Positions 35,638 through 47,776 of a DNA stretch of 64,000 nt are shown here, in pieces; within the stretch, counting starts at the first letter, position 1, and each line of letters begins with the position of its first letter. The DNA is from Collybiopsis luxurians FD-317 M1 (lineage: Eukaryota > Basidiomycota > Agaricomycetes > Agaricales > Omphalotaceae): assembly GCA_000827265.1 (NCBI GenBank), contig KN834779.1, positions 389,578 to 453,577 of the forward strand. The letters are read 5' to 3'. The position numbers were made by a program, and so were the translations under genes. The notes beneath the pieces were generated by a model. It made no database searches. It saw only the letters and a list, made by a program, of their open reading frames with translations, and had not been told where the DNA came from.

Positions 35638-38600
35638 TCATCGTTTGAGAATGTCAAAGAACGCTTCTTGAGGCAGATCCACAGTCCCGATCCGCTTCAG
35701 CCTCTTCTTACCCTCTTTTTGGTTTTCCAGATGTTTCATCTTCCGTTCGTAGTGTCCTAGGCAATTTCTGTGCGTCAGATCACGCATTCCCTGGATGAAT
35801 GAGCTGTATTGAGAACCCACCTCCGTAAAGACCCGCAGTGACATCTGCCCGGTTCGCCGAAAGTGTTTCACGAGCGATAACCTTTTTCCCTATAGCAGCT
35901 TGGATGGGGACCTCAAAGAGTTGTCGAGGGATGACTTTGTCTTTGTATCACAATGTCCATATGAGAAGGTGTTGCAAGAGTAGGTAGGAAAGCAAGGGGT
36001 GGAAGGCAAAAAGTCAGCATACTTGAAAAATAGAGAAAGCGCTCCCTGACGTACGTAGTTTTTTCACCCAGGCCCTTCCGACCGCATCCTGCGCGGAACG
36101 ATGAACGACGAGAGCTAGCGCATCTACCGGTTTCCCGTTCAAAAGAAAGACCATCTATGCATATCGACACCAGTAAGCATAAGTAACACCAATTCGGAAA
36201 ATAGCATCCCAACGCACCTTTGCCAAATCACTTTTTTGATATCCAGCGTCCTCGTAACTATATCCTCCTCAGTCTCGCGGACAAAAAGCCGAAACAAAGT
36301 GAACGTACTCGAAACTAGCAAACCCAGAACTCCGACTCTTGAGCTGATCAAAGAAATCCGTTACGATCTCGCTGAGGGGCATGGTGCACGTCAGGATGAT
36401 ACGAGAGGAAGACGCGTCGGAGCCCGTGTCGAGATATCGATGATCGAGCTGTTCGGCTCTGTGGGTGAAACACAGTTCCATCATGTCGCCGAAATACTCT
36501 ACATGGACGTGTGAGATGGGTGTGAGAATGAGGTAGTGAGCAGTGCAAACAGAAAAACGGCGCCGTACCTTCAGGAACAATAATCGCAGCTTTCACAATC
36601 GGCTCCTGGATCTCAACCACCTTCGTACTAGGATCCGAAGCATCTGGAAATTCCGTAGGGTTGCTAACGAATTTCTCTTTGCCGTCTCTGTAAATCACTT
36701 TTCATTTTTTTTGGTGAGTTCCATGAGCGCAGGAAGAGGTAGAGAGAAGGCACACTCACGTTTGTAAGGAACAGTAGGTGCAGTAATAATGATATTCGCA
36801 TCATATTCATCCTCTAATCGCTGTCGAAACACATCCATATGTAACGTTCCTAAGAACCCCAATCTCGTTCCCTGCCCTAGAGCAGAAGACGACTCGCGCT
36901 GGAACGTTACGCTTCGGTCGGTCAGGGTGAGCTGTAACACCACATGTGCTTTTAGCAAAAAGTGAGGGAAAGAGATAGGGACTAAGCTTACCCGTTTGAT
37001 CGATTCCTCGAGCTTTGGAAAATCACTGCTATCCATAGGGAATATACCAGCGTATACCTAGGTATCCATATCGACGTCAAAACAAAATCTTTTGCTTGAC
37101 TGGGCCTCCGTCATCACATACCATAGCTTTCGAAGCCTTGAAACCAGGCATAGGAGGCACAGGTTCACCTACACGATGGAGCGTATCACCGATATGAGCT
37201 GGAGAGTACGTGTGTGTCATTATCGTCAGAGTCCATTTATAGATGATGCTTGGAGACATACCCTCCGAGGACTCCTTCATATTACACGCGATATATCCCA
37301 CCTGCCCGGGACACAAAATATCCGTAGGCACCTCTTCTGGATACATAACACCAATCTCAGCAATTTCATATTTTTTCCTTGTGTGGCATGAAGCTATTCT
37401 ATCTCCTGCGTTGCGGGGAGACGACAACTCGATCTCAGTTTTGAATCAAGAGTACGACAGTTAAACACACATCACCTTTCCGTAGAACTCCATCCTGAAT
37501 ATTCACCAGCGAGATAACACCTCTATAACGATCGTATCTAGTAGCAGTATCAATACACTGTCTTCGCTGATGATAATCCACATCTCACAAACAAATATCT
37601 CACTCACAGCGAATCAAACAAAAACGCCTTCACAGGCGCATCTTTTCTACTCTGCGGAGCAGGAATACGATCTATAACAGCCTGCAAGACAGCCTCGACG
37701 CCTCGACCTGTCTTGGCTGATATAGGTAAAATATCAGCTGGGTTGATACCGAATGTAGATTGCATTTGGGCTGCGATGAGGTCTGGTTGGGCAGCGGGAA
37801 GGTCAATCTGGGAAAGGAAATGTTTGGAGTATAGGTAAGCTTTCATGCTTCACGTAGAATGTGCCGAATATAGCTAGAACAAAAAAGGGTATTCAGATCG
37901 ACAGACCTTATTCAATACTGGAATAATCGTCAGCCCTCGTTCTTTTGCAATATGAAAAACAGATATCGACTGCGCTTGAACTCCTTGGCTCGCGTCCACC
38001 TATAAAAATTCAGAAAAACGCCTGACTTGTCAGCACAACCCGACTAAATTCCCCTTCAATACGTACAAGCAGCAAAGCACCTTGACAAGCTGCCAGCGAG
38101 CGGCTGACTTCCCAAGCGAAATCAACGTGGCCCTGTTATGAGCTTTTGAGCAAAAGACCGCGGCCATGGGGAGTAATTTAGAAGATATACGAACAGGAGT
38201 ATCAATCAAGTTCAGAAGGTGGGTTTGACCATTCACCGTATGGACCATACTTGTCGGAAACAAAATAAGCTCTCGAGTGTAATATGAGTATCTTTAGACC
38301 GAACCAACCTCGCAGTTTGGGCCTTGACTTGCGTAGGAAGACATTAACATTAGCAATGTATACTGCGGTACAGTGAGAACACATACAACGCGTTACTCAC
38401 CTGTGATTCCACGCTCCCTTTCCACCTTCAACTTGTCCAGCACCTGCTCGTTCTTTCCGGTTTCTTTCTTCTTGATCGTTCCCGTTAGCTGCCAGCAGAA
38501 AACGAAAGGTTGAGAAGAAAGGAATGGAGGGGAACAAAAGAAGAAAAACCTCAAGCAATCTGCAAGTCAATTGAGAACACTTTGAACTCTGAACCAACAA

Positions 38601-38918
38601 ACGACGAAGACGCACCTATCCGCAAGCGTAGACTTTCCATGATCAATATGCGCAATAATAGAGAAATTCCTGAAGAAAACCAAAGTCCCAAGCAACTTTT
38701 TTAGTCTCCTCCTAGTCCAGTGCCGCGCTGCTCACAGCCGGTGCTCACCGAATCAAATCAGGTGTAAACTCTTCCATCCTTAGAGACTGAACTTTTGTTG
38801 GCGCGTTCGAACGCGACGAGGAGGTAAATGAGCGAAGTGCATGTCGTGTTGGTGGTACATTATAAGTTTTATTGAATAACAGAACGCGGAGACATGAATT
38901 CCGCCATGAAATGACCAT
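35638..38918 (-). CDS. GUF1: Mitochondrial elongation factor 4 (Guf1/LepA)
   Basis: I place the start at 38918, upstream of the more obvious ATG at 38777. Exon 1 (38749-38918) then encodes [20 protein letters not shown] and a further Arg/Ser-rich stretch without acidic residues, a good mitochondrial presequence. Next are exons 38616-38669 ([18 protein letters not shown]-loop) and a 10-nt exon 38550-38559. Then come ERERGIT (switch I), LIDTPGHVDF (G3), NKID (G4), [13 protein letters not shown], and the LepA signature [20 protein letters not shown]. The C-terminus is [18 protein letters not shown] ... [11 protein letters not shown]. Guf1 back-translocates or remodels stalled mitochondrial ribosomes under stress. 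This is the intact copy; a decayed copy lies at 41.9-44.9 kb. Confidence 0.92.
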
Positions 38919-39352
38919 CGGAGAGAAAAGAGGAAAGTTGTCCGTGTGAATAAATTCCCATATATCGCTCGCAGACTTATAAAAGTTGTCGAAATTGAGG
39001 AAACAAGTGGCACATTGAATTCTTTCTGTCAGTTGTTATTGCTTTCTGTCAGTTGTTATTGCTCATTGTCGATAGCAATGACCAAGGAAGCTTCAAAAAT
39101 TTGTTTATCTATATCACCGTAAAACCCTGCTACATTTGAAGGGAACATCGAGGAACTGTAAATTCATGGCTGGATGTGAAACAATAAGTAACATGAAGAT
39201 CGATAAAGAAATTATGGTAATTTTATCAAAGAACTATGATTCACAGGCGGTACGCCTAGCTGCTATACGGTTACACGCAGTAAGACCTATTTCTGCCAAA
39301 GTCACCTTCAAGATTCTAGCTAAGAATTTACTAGTCCAATTGTACGCATGAT
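38919..39352. other. Spacer between GUF1 and HExxH gene, unit 1
   Basis: 434 bp, nearly identical to 44855-45268 in unit 2. Holds an open 71-codon plus-strand frame (39136-39351) that translates identically in both units. A 20-bp tandem duplication (39022-39061, unit CTTTCTGTCAGTTGTTATTG) is present here but single in unit 2. It should contain the GUF1 promoter and the 3' UTR of the HExxH gene. Confidence 0.55.
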
Positions 39353-41419
39353 TCACTTCCGAATGACACAACTTTTTTGTACAAGCGAAGAAGAAGCGAC
39401 CAACCTCATCCGACTTTTATCGCGCGGCGGGGCACGTGGCAAAGGAGCTAAAGGAACAACTGTGGATGCTACCGCTTCTCTGTGAGGCACAGGCTGGTGG
39501 CTTTTGGCCGGAATCGCTGGAGAGTGGCAAAATGCAGGCTGCTTATCTGAGTCTGAGAGAGAAGAATGCCCGCCATTTGGCGCAAAGTCCTTGCGATCGA
39601 CGGTCCTTCTTTGGGAAAGAGGAGGAAGTTCAGAGCTATCCGAGTGAACAAATCCGATTGGTAGTAGTTCCACATGGAATCTTTTCGCCACAGCCGGATC
39701 CTCAACCCATGCAGTGTCTAGACCTCGAGTGTCACATTCTGACTTCATTGAATCCCCTTTTGAGCTGGTTGAGGCTGGCCGTTCAGACTCGAACAAAGAG
39801 CCTTGCGGAATCAAACTCGATGAATCATCAGAGGATGAATCGGGAGCCAATGGCGGTAATGGGATGGAGTAGAGGAGAATAAGCGAAGTGGAGGAATCTT
39901 GAGCAGAGTATAAGTTTAGTTTTACGCAGATAGAAATTACGCACTGTTTTCGTAACCCACTCGATATATCTTCCCAAGCCAGAATTTTTCTAATACCAAA
40001 CCGGCCTCCAAGCGGTTTTCCAAATCAATACAGTCGTCAAACTTTTTGTCTGCAGCTCCCGGTGGAATGTTCCGCAGCGGAGATTCCTAAAAGAGCAATG
40101 CTTTCATTAGATACATGAAGGTATAGAAATCGCAACCATACCTTATTCAAAAAATGCACCAACTCATGCATAATCGCAATCTTCAGAGCTGCCCGAACAA
40201 CATGAATCGATTTCTGAACCTCCGGCAAATCACCATGATCTTTGCCCCAGTTAACAGTATCTATGAAGAGACCAGCGAGGGTCGGCGAGACATAGATGCA
40301 TTTTAAGTACTGATGGTTCCCATTACAGACGTGGTAGCCAAAGTGCGGAACAGCAAGTTCGCACAAGGGCGGTAGGTTTATCGGGGTACTGGAGGTAGGG
40401 GATATCATCTGCGAGGAACTGCGAGGAGAACGAAAACCAGAATCGATGATAGCTTTGTGCTCGTTGTCGAACTTGACTTCGCTACATGACAGGCCTTTGG
40501 GGTAATCACCTATGATGACAACTGGCGGCGGCAGTTCGCAGAAAGTGTTTTGAACCATTTGGACCGATGCAGCTGAGGGAGGACTTTCTAAAGCCCACCC
40601 TTTGATAGGTGCTAAAATCGAAGCTGCATCGCCATAGGCTACAGCAGTTAAACATTCGGAAACAGTTGCAAGAAGATATCTATGGCTGTACTGAGTGATA
40701 TCAAGAAGACTTGCGCTGTCCGAAGTCTGTGAGACGTATATTTTTGTAGTGAGCTGTCTTTGGATTGCCGCAACCTTGCGCGTCACGACGGCGCAAAATT
40801 TTTGAGCTACGTGTTTCTGCCAGTGAGCAGATACAAATAAAAGAGAATTCGAAAGACAAACCATCCTCATCCGAGGTAAAAGAAAGGAAAAGATAAGGCT
40901 CGTCGTGTAAGTTTACGCGGGGGAAGCTAATTAGGGGGTTAATCATGTCTCGGCCGACTGGTAAACTAGTACGCCAACTTACAACACCACTCTAGAATGA
41001 TATGTATGAGCAAGTAGGGTTCGACGGAGGGTAAAAGAGGAACATACTCACAGCCTTCGAAGAATGATGTTAGAAATCTGGTTGTCATCTGCCAAGAAAC
41101 TGAGTGGTTCTACGTGCAATCCTTTGAGTGAACCAGGAGACAAGTGAAGGTTAAGATAGGCGAACTCACTACAAATTAGAGAATCTGCTTCAGAAGTAGA
41201 TGTTTTTTGTATATGGATACAGGTTGACGTTACTGTTGAGCATTCAGGTGATGATTAGCGTAAAGGCGAGTCGGAGTACCACTTACTATCCACCCGATGC
41301 GGTACTTCAGACTCGTACACTGTGGCCAGTTGCACTGCGATGAGGTCGAAAGATTCGTTTTCGGTAGAATTTATCTCTGAGGTCAAGAATGGCTGGCGGC
41401 ATCCAAAGTAGAAGGTCAT
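39353..41419 (-). CDS. Putative zincin-like HExxH protein, copy 1
   Basis: The start at 41419 (MTFYFGCRQPFLTSEINSTE) and a series of small exons lead to a large exon. That exon encodes QYSHRYLLATVSECLTAVAY, PINLPPLCELAVPHFGYHVC and LAGLFIDTVNWG, and ends in RAALKIAIMHELVHFLNK. HELVH (about 40154-40168) is an HExxH motif of zinc metallopeptidases. The next exon has GLVLEKFWLGKIYRVGYEN, where a third ligand such as Glu could lie. The last exon is Ser/Pro-rich and disordered. No signal peptide. I infer a zincin fold from the motif and helical context only; the family is otherwise unknown to me. Copy 2 is at 45.3-47.3 kb. Confidence 0.55.
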
Positions 41420-41889
41420 CTTGCTGGTTCAGTGAGTGGTGGAGGGATGCAAGAGGGATGCAGTAAGATAGGGGCACTATCTCTCGACGATGACAATGAC
41501 ACATGATTTTTTGCAAATGACTCGTCGCAAATCCCGCTGAGAGCCTCAGCTGCAAGACTTCGAAAGCAAAGTAAGATCACTAAGGAGAGAATTATCTTCA
41601 CACCGGTCCCTCAGAGGCTGGGAGAGCCCCACACCGCTTACGCAGCAGACATCTACTTCGTCGAAAGCATTGTAAGAGCAAGGAACACTTTTCTCTATTC
41701 CAGCCTGAGTGGGGTTGTCAAGTAATAACTCTGTCTAGTATGACACGCATGCAAAGCGGAACTAAGTTACATGATTTTTGTTCCCAGACCCCCTACTAAC
41801 TGCATCGATGAATGACGATAACTAGGGCATCGATTGTTTCCCGATTTAAGGAAAACGAGCATCTATGCAAAAGCAAGGGAGAGCGATTT
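41420..41889. other. Junction between the two duplication units
   Basis: Promoter side of HExxH copy 1 followed by the point where unit 2 begins. No gene supported. Confidence 0.4.
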
Positions 41890-44854
41890 CAGAAAAGTAT
41901 TCAACGCATGGCGCCCCTTGGCCAAATCACTCGTAGCGTCCAGCGTCTCGGCTCTCCACGACCCTCTTTTCCCCATCAGTTGCGTGTCCAGAAAGCCAAA
42001 AAGTAAAAAGGGATGAAAATTGACAGGCATGTACTCGAGAGCGGCTTTTACTGTTGAGCTGCTTTAGGAAATCTGTTAGGATCCCACTGAAGGGGCAGGT
42101 TACACTTTCGAATAAGACTTACGAGATGATATTTACAAGAGAAAAACGCGGAGCCTATCGTTCCATCGTGTCGCTGAGATAGTCCATTGTGCGGGAGTAT
42201 TGATTATCCACTGTCAGAAAACTCGATGGTTCTGGAGACTTTTTTTTGAGCGAACGAGGGTTACACAACCGCTGCAGATCAGTTGATCACTATTTGAAGC
42301 AGAGGGTTCATGCACATATAGCAGGTCGACGTTACTGTTCAAGATGAGCGTACTGTAGATTGCATGGAGGCGCATAAATGACCACTGACGCTTGAGTAAA
42401 TGTGCCTTTTTATATGTCACGCCTTGCCCAGCTTGATTGTGATGAGCGCAAAGAAATACTCTAGAGCCTACATGTATATGTGAGGTGGGTGTGAGACAGA
42501 AAAACAGCTCCTTACCTTCAGGGACAATAATCGCAGCTTTCACGGTAGGCTTCTGGTTCTATAACGGTTCGTACTAGGATCCGAAGCATGAGGAAACTCC
42601 GTAGGGTTGCTAACAAATTTCTCTTTGCCGTCTCTGTAAATCACTTTTTTGTTATTTTGGTGAGTTTCATGAGCGCAGGAAGAGGTAGAGAGGAGGGACA
42701 ATACATAATACTCACGTTTATAAGGAACAGTAGACGCAGTAATAATAATATTCGCATCATATTCATCCTCCAATCGCTGTCGAAACACATCCATATGCAA
42801 CGTTCCTAAGAACCCCAATCTCGTTCCCTGCCCTAGAGCAGAAGACGACTCGCGCTGGAACGTCACGCTTCGGTCGGTCAGGGTGAGCTGTAACACCACA
42901 TGTACTTTTAGCAAAAAGTGAGGGAAAGAGATAGGGACTAAGCTTACCCGTTTGATCGATTCCTCGAGCTTTGGAAAATCACTGCTATCCATAGGGAATA
43001 TACCAGCGTATACCTAGGTATCCATATCGACGTCAAAACAAAATCTTTTGCTTGACTGGGCCTCCGTCATCACGTACCATAGCTTTCGAAGGCTTGAAAC
43101 CAGGCATAGGCGGCACAGGTTCAACTACACGATGGAGCGTATCACCGATGTGAGCTGGAGAGTACACGTGTGTCATTATCGTCACAGTCCATTTATAGAT
43201 GATGCTTGGAGACATACCCTCCAAGGACTCCTTCATATTACACGCGATATATCCCACCTGCCTGGGACACAAAATATCCGTAGGCACCTCTTCTGGATAC
43301 ATAAGACCAATCTCAACAATTTCATACTTTTTTCTTGTGTGGCATGAAGCTATTCTATCTCCTGCGTTGCGGGGAGACGACAACTTGATCTCAGTTTTGG
43401 ATCAAGAGTACGACGGTTAAACACCCGTTACCTTTCCGTAGAACTCCATCCTGAATATTCACCAGCGAGATAACACCTCTATAACGATCGTATCTAGTAG
43501 CAGTATCAATACACTGTCTTCGCTGATGATAATCCACTTCTCACAAACAAATATCTCACTCACAGCGAATCAAACAAAAACGCCTTCACAGGCGCATCTT
43601 TTCTACTCTGCGGAGCAGGAATACGATCTATAACAGCCTGCAAGACAGCCTCGACGCCTCGACCTGTCTTGGCTGATATAGGTAAAATATCAGCTGGGTT
43701 GATACCAAATGGTGATTGCATTTGGGCTGCGATGAGATCTGATTGTGCAGCGGGAAGGTCAATCTGGGAAAGGAAATGTTTGGAGTATAGGTAAGCTTTC
43801 ATGCTTCACGTAGAATGTGCCGAATATAGCTACATAGAACAAAAAAAGGGTATTCAGATCGACAGACCTTATTCAATAATCGTCAGCCCTCGTTCTTTTG
43901 CAATATGAAAAACAGATATCGACTGCGCTTGAACTCCTTGGCTCGCATCCACCTACAAACATTCAGACAAACGCCTGACTTGTCAGCACAATTCCCCTTT
44001 AACACGTACAAGCAGCAAAGCACCTTGACAAGCTGCCAGCGAGCGGCTGACTTCCCAAGCAAAATCGACATGGCCCTGTTATTAGCTTTTGAGCAAAAGA
44101 CTGCGGCCACGGGGAGTAATTTAGAAGATATACGAACAGGAGTATCAATCAAGTTCAGAAGGTGGGTTTGACCATTCACCGTATGGACCATACTTGTTGA
44201 AATAAGCTCTCGAGAGTGATATGAGTGTTTTTAGACCGAACCAACCTCGCAGTTTGGGCCTTGAATTGCATAGGAAAACATTAACATTAGCAATGTATAC
44301 TGCGGTACAGTGAGAACATATACAACGCGTTACCCACCTGTAATTCCACGCTCCCTTTCCACCTTCAAGTTGTCCAGCTCCTGCTCGTTCTTTCCTGTCT
44401 CTTTCTTCTTGATCGTCCCCGTTAGCTGCCAGCAGAAAACAAAATGTTGAGAAGAAAGGAAGGGAGGGGAACAAAAGAACAAAAACCTCAAGCAATCTGC
44501 AAGTCGATTGAGAACACTTTGAACTCTGAACAACAAATGACGAAGACGCACCTATCCGCAAGCGTAGACTTTCCATGATCAATATGCGCAATAATAGAGA
44601 AATTCCTGAAGAAAACCAAAGTCCCAAGCAACTTTTTTAGTCTCCTCCTAGTCCAGTGCCGCGCTGCTCACAGCCGGTGCTCACCGAATCAAATCAGGTG
44701 TAAACTCTTCCATCCTTAGAGACTGAACTTTTGTTGGCACGTTCGAACGCGACGAGGAGGTAAATGAGCGAAGTGCATGTCGTGTTGGTGGTACATTATA
44801 AGTTTTATTGAATAACAGAACGCGGAGACATGAATTCCGCCATGAAATGACCAT
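41890..44854 (-). pseudogene. GUF1 pseudogene (second copy)
   Basis: Aligns with the intact GUF1 from its presequence exon (start ATG complement 44852-44854) through P-loop, 10-nt exon and [11 protein letters not shown]. An 8-nt deletion at about 43878 turns ATTATTCCAGTATTGAATAAG into ATTATTGAATAAG. This shifts the frame and puts a TAA right after ATT ATT GAA, destroying the NKxD motif. After the KAAIIVPEG exon (about 42510-42543) the match is broken by unrelated sequence. Only faint similarity remains down to about 41890, and the last C-terminal exons of GUF1 are missing. No complete product is possible. Confidence 0.88.
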
Positions 44855-45268
44855 CGGAGAGAAAAGAGGAAAGTTACCCGTGTGAATAAATTCCCATATA
44901 TCGCTCGCAGACTTATAAAAGTTGTCGAAATTGAGGAAACAAGTGGCACATTGAATTCTTTCTGTCAGTTGCTATTGCTCATTGTCGATAGCAATGACCA
45001 AGGAAGCTTCAAAAATTTGTTTATCTAAATCACCGTAAAATCCTACTACATTTGAAGGGAACATCGAGGAACTGTAAATTCATGGCTGGATGTGAAACAA
45101 TAAGTAACATGAAGATCGATAAAGAAATTATGGTAATTTTATCAAAGAACTATGATTCACAGGCGGTACGCCTAGCTGCTATACGGTTACACGCAGTAAG
45201 ACCTATTTCTGCCAAAGTCACCTTCAAGATTCTAGCTAAGAATTTACTAGTCCAATTGTACGCATGAT
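44855..45268. other. Spacer between GUF1 pseudogene and HExxH gene, unit 2
   Basis: Almost base-for-base copy of 38919-39352 minus one 20-bp repeat unit. The 71-codon plus-strand frame (45052-45267) is the same as in unit 1. I do not call it a gene. Confidence 0.5.
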
Positions 45269-47336
45269 TCACTTCCGAATGACACAACTTTTTTGTACAA
45301 GCGAAGAAGAAGCAACCAACCTCATCCGACTTTTATCGCACGGCGGGGCACGTGGCAAAGGAGCTAAAGGAACAACTGTGGATGCTACCGCTTCCCTGTG
45401 AGGCACAGGCCAGTGGCTTTTGGCCGGAATCGCTGGAGAGTGGCAAAATGCAGACTGCTTATCTGAGTCTGAGAGAGAAGAATGCCCGCCATTTGGCGCA
45501 AAGTCCTTGCGATCGACGGTCCTTCTTTGGGAAAGAGGAGGAAGTTCAGAGCTATCCGAGTGGACAAATCCGATTGGTAGTAATTCCACATGGAATCTTT
45601 TCGCCACAGCCGGATCCTCAACCCATGCAGTGTCTAGACCTCGAGTGTCACATTCTGACTTCATTGAATCCCCTTTTGAGCTGGTTGAGGCTGGCCGTTC
45701 AGACTCGAACAAAGAGCCTTGTGGAATCAAACTCAATGAATCATCAGAGGATGAATCGGGAGCCAATGGCGGTAATGGGATGGAGCAGAGGAGAATAAGC
45801 GAAGTGGAGGAATCTTGAGCAGAGTATAAGTTTAGTTTTACGCAGATAGAAATTACACACTGTTTTCGTAACCCACTCGATATATCTTCCCAAGCCAGAA
45901 TTTTTCTAATACCAAACCGGCCTCCAAGCGGTTTTCCAAATCAACACAGTCGTCAAACTTTTTGTCTGCAGCTCCCGGTGGAATGTTCCGCAGCGGACAT
46001 TCCTAAAAGAGCAATGCTTTCATTAAATACATGAAGGTATAGAAATCGCAACCATACCTTATTCAAAAAATGCACCAACTCATGCATAATCGCAATCTTC
46101 AGAGCTGCCCGAACAACATGAATTGATTTCTGAACCTCCGGCAAATCACCATGATCTTGGCCCCAATTAACAGTATCTATGAAGAGACCGGCGAGGGTCG
46201 GTGAGACATAGATGCATTTTAAGTACTGATGGCTCCCATTACAGATGTGGTAGCCAAAGTGCGGAACAGCAAGTTCGCACAAGGGCGGTAGGTTTATCGG
46301 GGTACTGGAGGTAGGAGATATCATCTGCGAGGAACTGCGAAGAGAATGAAAACCAGAATTGATGATAGCTTCGTGCTCTTTGTTGAACTTGACTTGGCTA
46401 CATGACAAGCCTTTGGGGTAATCACCTATGATGACCACTGGCGGCGGCCGTTCGCGGAAAGTGTTTTGAACCATTTGGACCGATGCAGCTGAAGGAGGAC
46501 CTTCTAAAGTCCATCCATTGATAGGTGCTAAAATCGAAGCTGCATCGCCGTAGGCTACAGCAGTTAGACACTCGGAAACAGTTGCAAGAAGATATCTATG
46601 GCTGTACTGAGTGACATCAAGAAGATTTGCGCTGTCCGGAGTCTGTGAGATATATATTTTTGTCGCGAGCTGCCTCGGGATCGCTGCAGCCTTGCGTGCC
46701 ACGGCAGTGCAAAATTTTTTGGCTACATGTTTCTGCCAATGAGCAGATACAAATAAAAGAGAATTCAAAGGACAGACCATCTTCAGACGAAGTAAACTGA
46801 AGTACAAAACAAGGCTCGTCATGTAAGTTGGGGCGGGGTAGTCTGATTAGGACATTCAGATCAGCAGATTTCGGACTAGTACACCAACTCACAGTATCGC
46901 TCTAGAATGATATTTATCAGCAAGTAGGCTTCGAGGGAGGATAAAAGAGGAACATACTCACAGTTTTTCAGCTTTTGGAGCAATTCCATTCTCATCTTCG
47001 GCTAAAAAGCCTAGGGGTTCTACAAGCAGTCCGTTGAGTGTGAGCCAGGAGATGAGTAAAGGATAGGCAGGCGAACTCACTGCAGATTAGAGAATCTGCT
47101 TCGGAAGTTAATGATTTCTGTATATGTATACAAGTGGAAGATACTGTGTAGCATTCGAATTATGACTAGCGTAGAGGCGAGTCGAAATACCACTTACTGT
47201 CCAACCGATGTGGTACTTCAGAATGGTATTCGTCAACATGGGCCAATGTCATAACGCTGAGGTCGAAAGATTCATTTTCAGTAGAGTTGATCTCCGAGGT
47301 CAAGAATGGCTGGCGGCATCCAAAATGGAAGGACAT
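45269..47336 (-). CDS. Putative zincin-like HExxH protein, copy 2
   Basis: The start at 47336 reads MSFHFGCRQPFLTSEINSTE. Exon layout is as in copy 1, with the same IMHELVHFLNK (HELVH near 46070-46084), GLVLEKFWLGKIYRVGYEN and Ser-rich tail. Coding exons are open and substitutions are often conservative (for example IKGWALE vs INGWTLE). The early exon differs more (LVEPLGFLAEDENGIAPK vs HVEPLSFLADDNQISNII). Unlike its GUF1 partner it shows no disabling lesion, so it is probably still expressed. Function unknown; metal binding is inferred from the motif. Confidence 0.55.
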
Positions 47337-47776
47337 TTCGCTGGTTCGGTGAATGGTGACGGAAAGCGGTAGAAGTAAGATAGGGGCAAAATCTCGCGAC
47401 GATGACAATGACGTTTGATTTTTTGCGAATGACTCGCGCTGAGAGCCTCAGGCCTCAAATCTAAGACTTTGAAAGCGGAGCAATGAGACCACTAAGCAAG
47501 GGATCAATTACCATTCGAAGCAGAGGATTCCTGTAGGTCGACGTAGCTCGTGTTCGACTTTGAGAAGGACAATGTAACTTGGGACAGTGGCAATCCCGAA
47601 TGACAGGAAAAAACGATTCATTGAGCGAAAACGTTTCCATCCATAAGTAAAGAGTGATAATCATTAGAGATTTAGTTTTCATTTTGACGGTACCAAGTCG
47701 TGCTAAGTAGTGCTTGGAACGCGCCATGAATGGAATCGTGTGAAATCAAAATGATCATTCCTCCGCTTCCGAGTCC
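47337..47776. other. Intergenic, divergent HExxH copy 2 / cwf18
   Basis: 440 bp with no gene. The minus-strand frame at 47461-47727 has no coding signs. Should contain promoters for both flanking genes. Confidence 0.45.

Larger units (their letters stand above)
36240..41500. repeat. Tandem segmental duplication, unit 1
   Basis: Direct repeat of the unit at about 41890-47450. Offsets are 5956 bp in GUF1 (37077 vs 43033) and 5916 bp in the HExxH gene (39353 vs 45269). It carries most of GUF1 plus the adjacent HExxH gene. Identity is highest around 38.7-40 kb and falls towards both ends, most at the 5' exons of the HExxH gene. The left border is blurred. Confidence 0.85.
41890..47450. repeat. 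Tandem segmental duplication, unit 2
   Basis: Second copy of the GUF1 + HExxH module in direct orientation. GUF1 is dead here while the HExxH frame is open. See unit 1 for offsets. Confidence 0.85.

Noticed and set aside
39136..39351. 71-codon plus-strand frame, identical in both duplication units, as a conserved small gene
   Set aside because: Identity is explained by the recent duplication or conversion; composition is not protein-like and it lies in the spacer. Kept only as a point to test.
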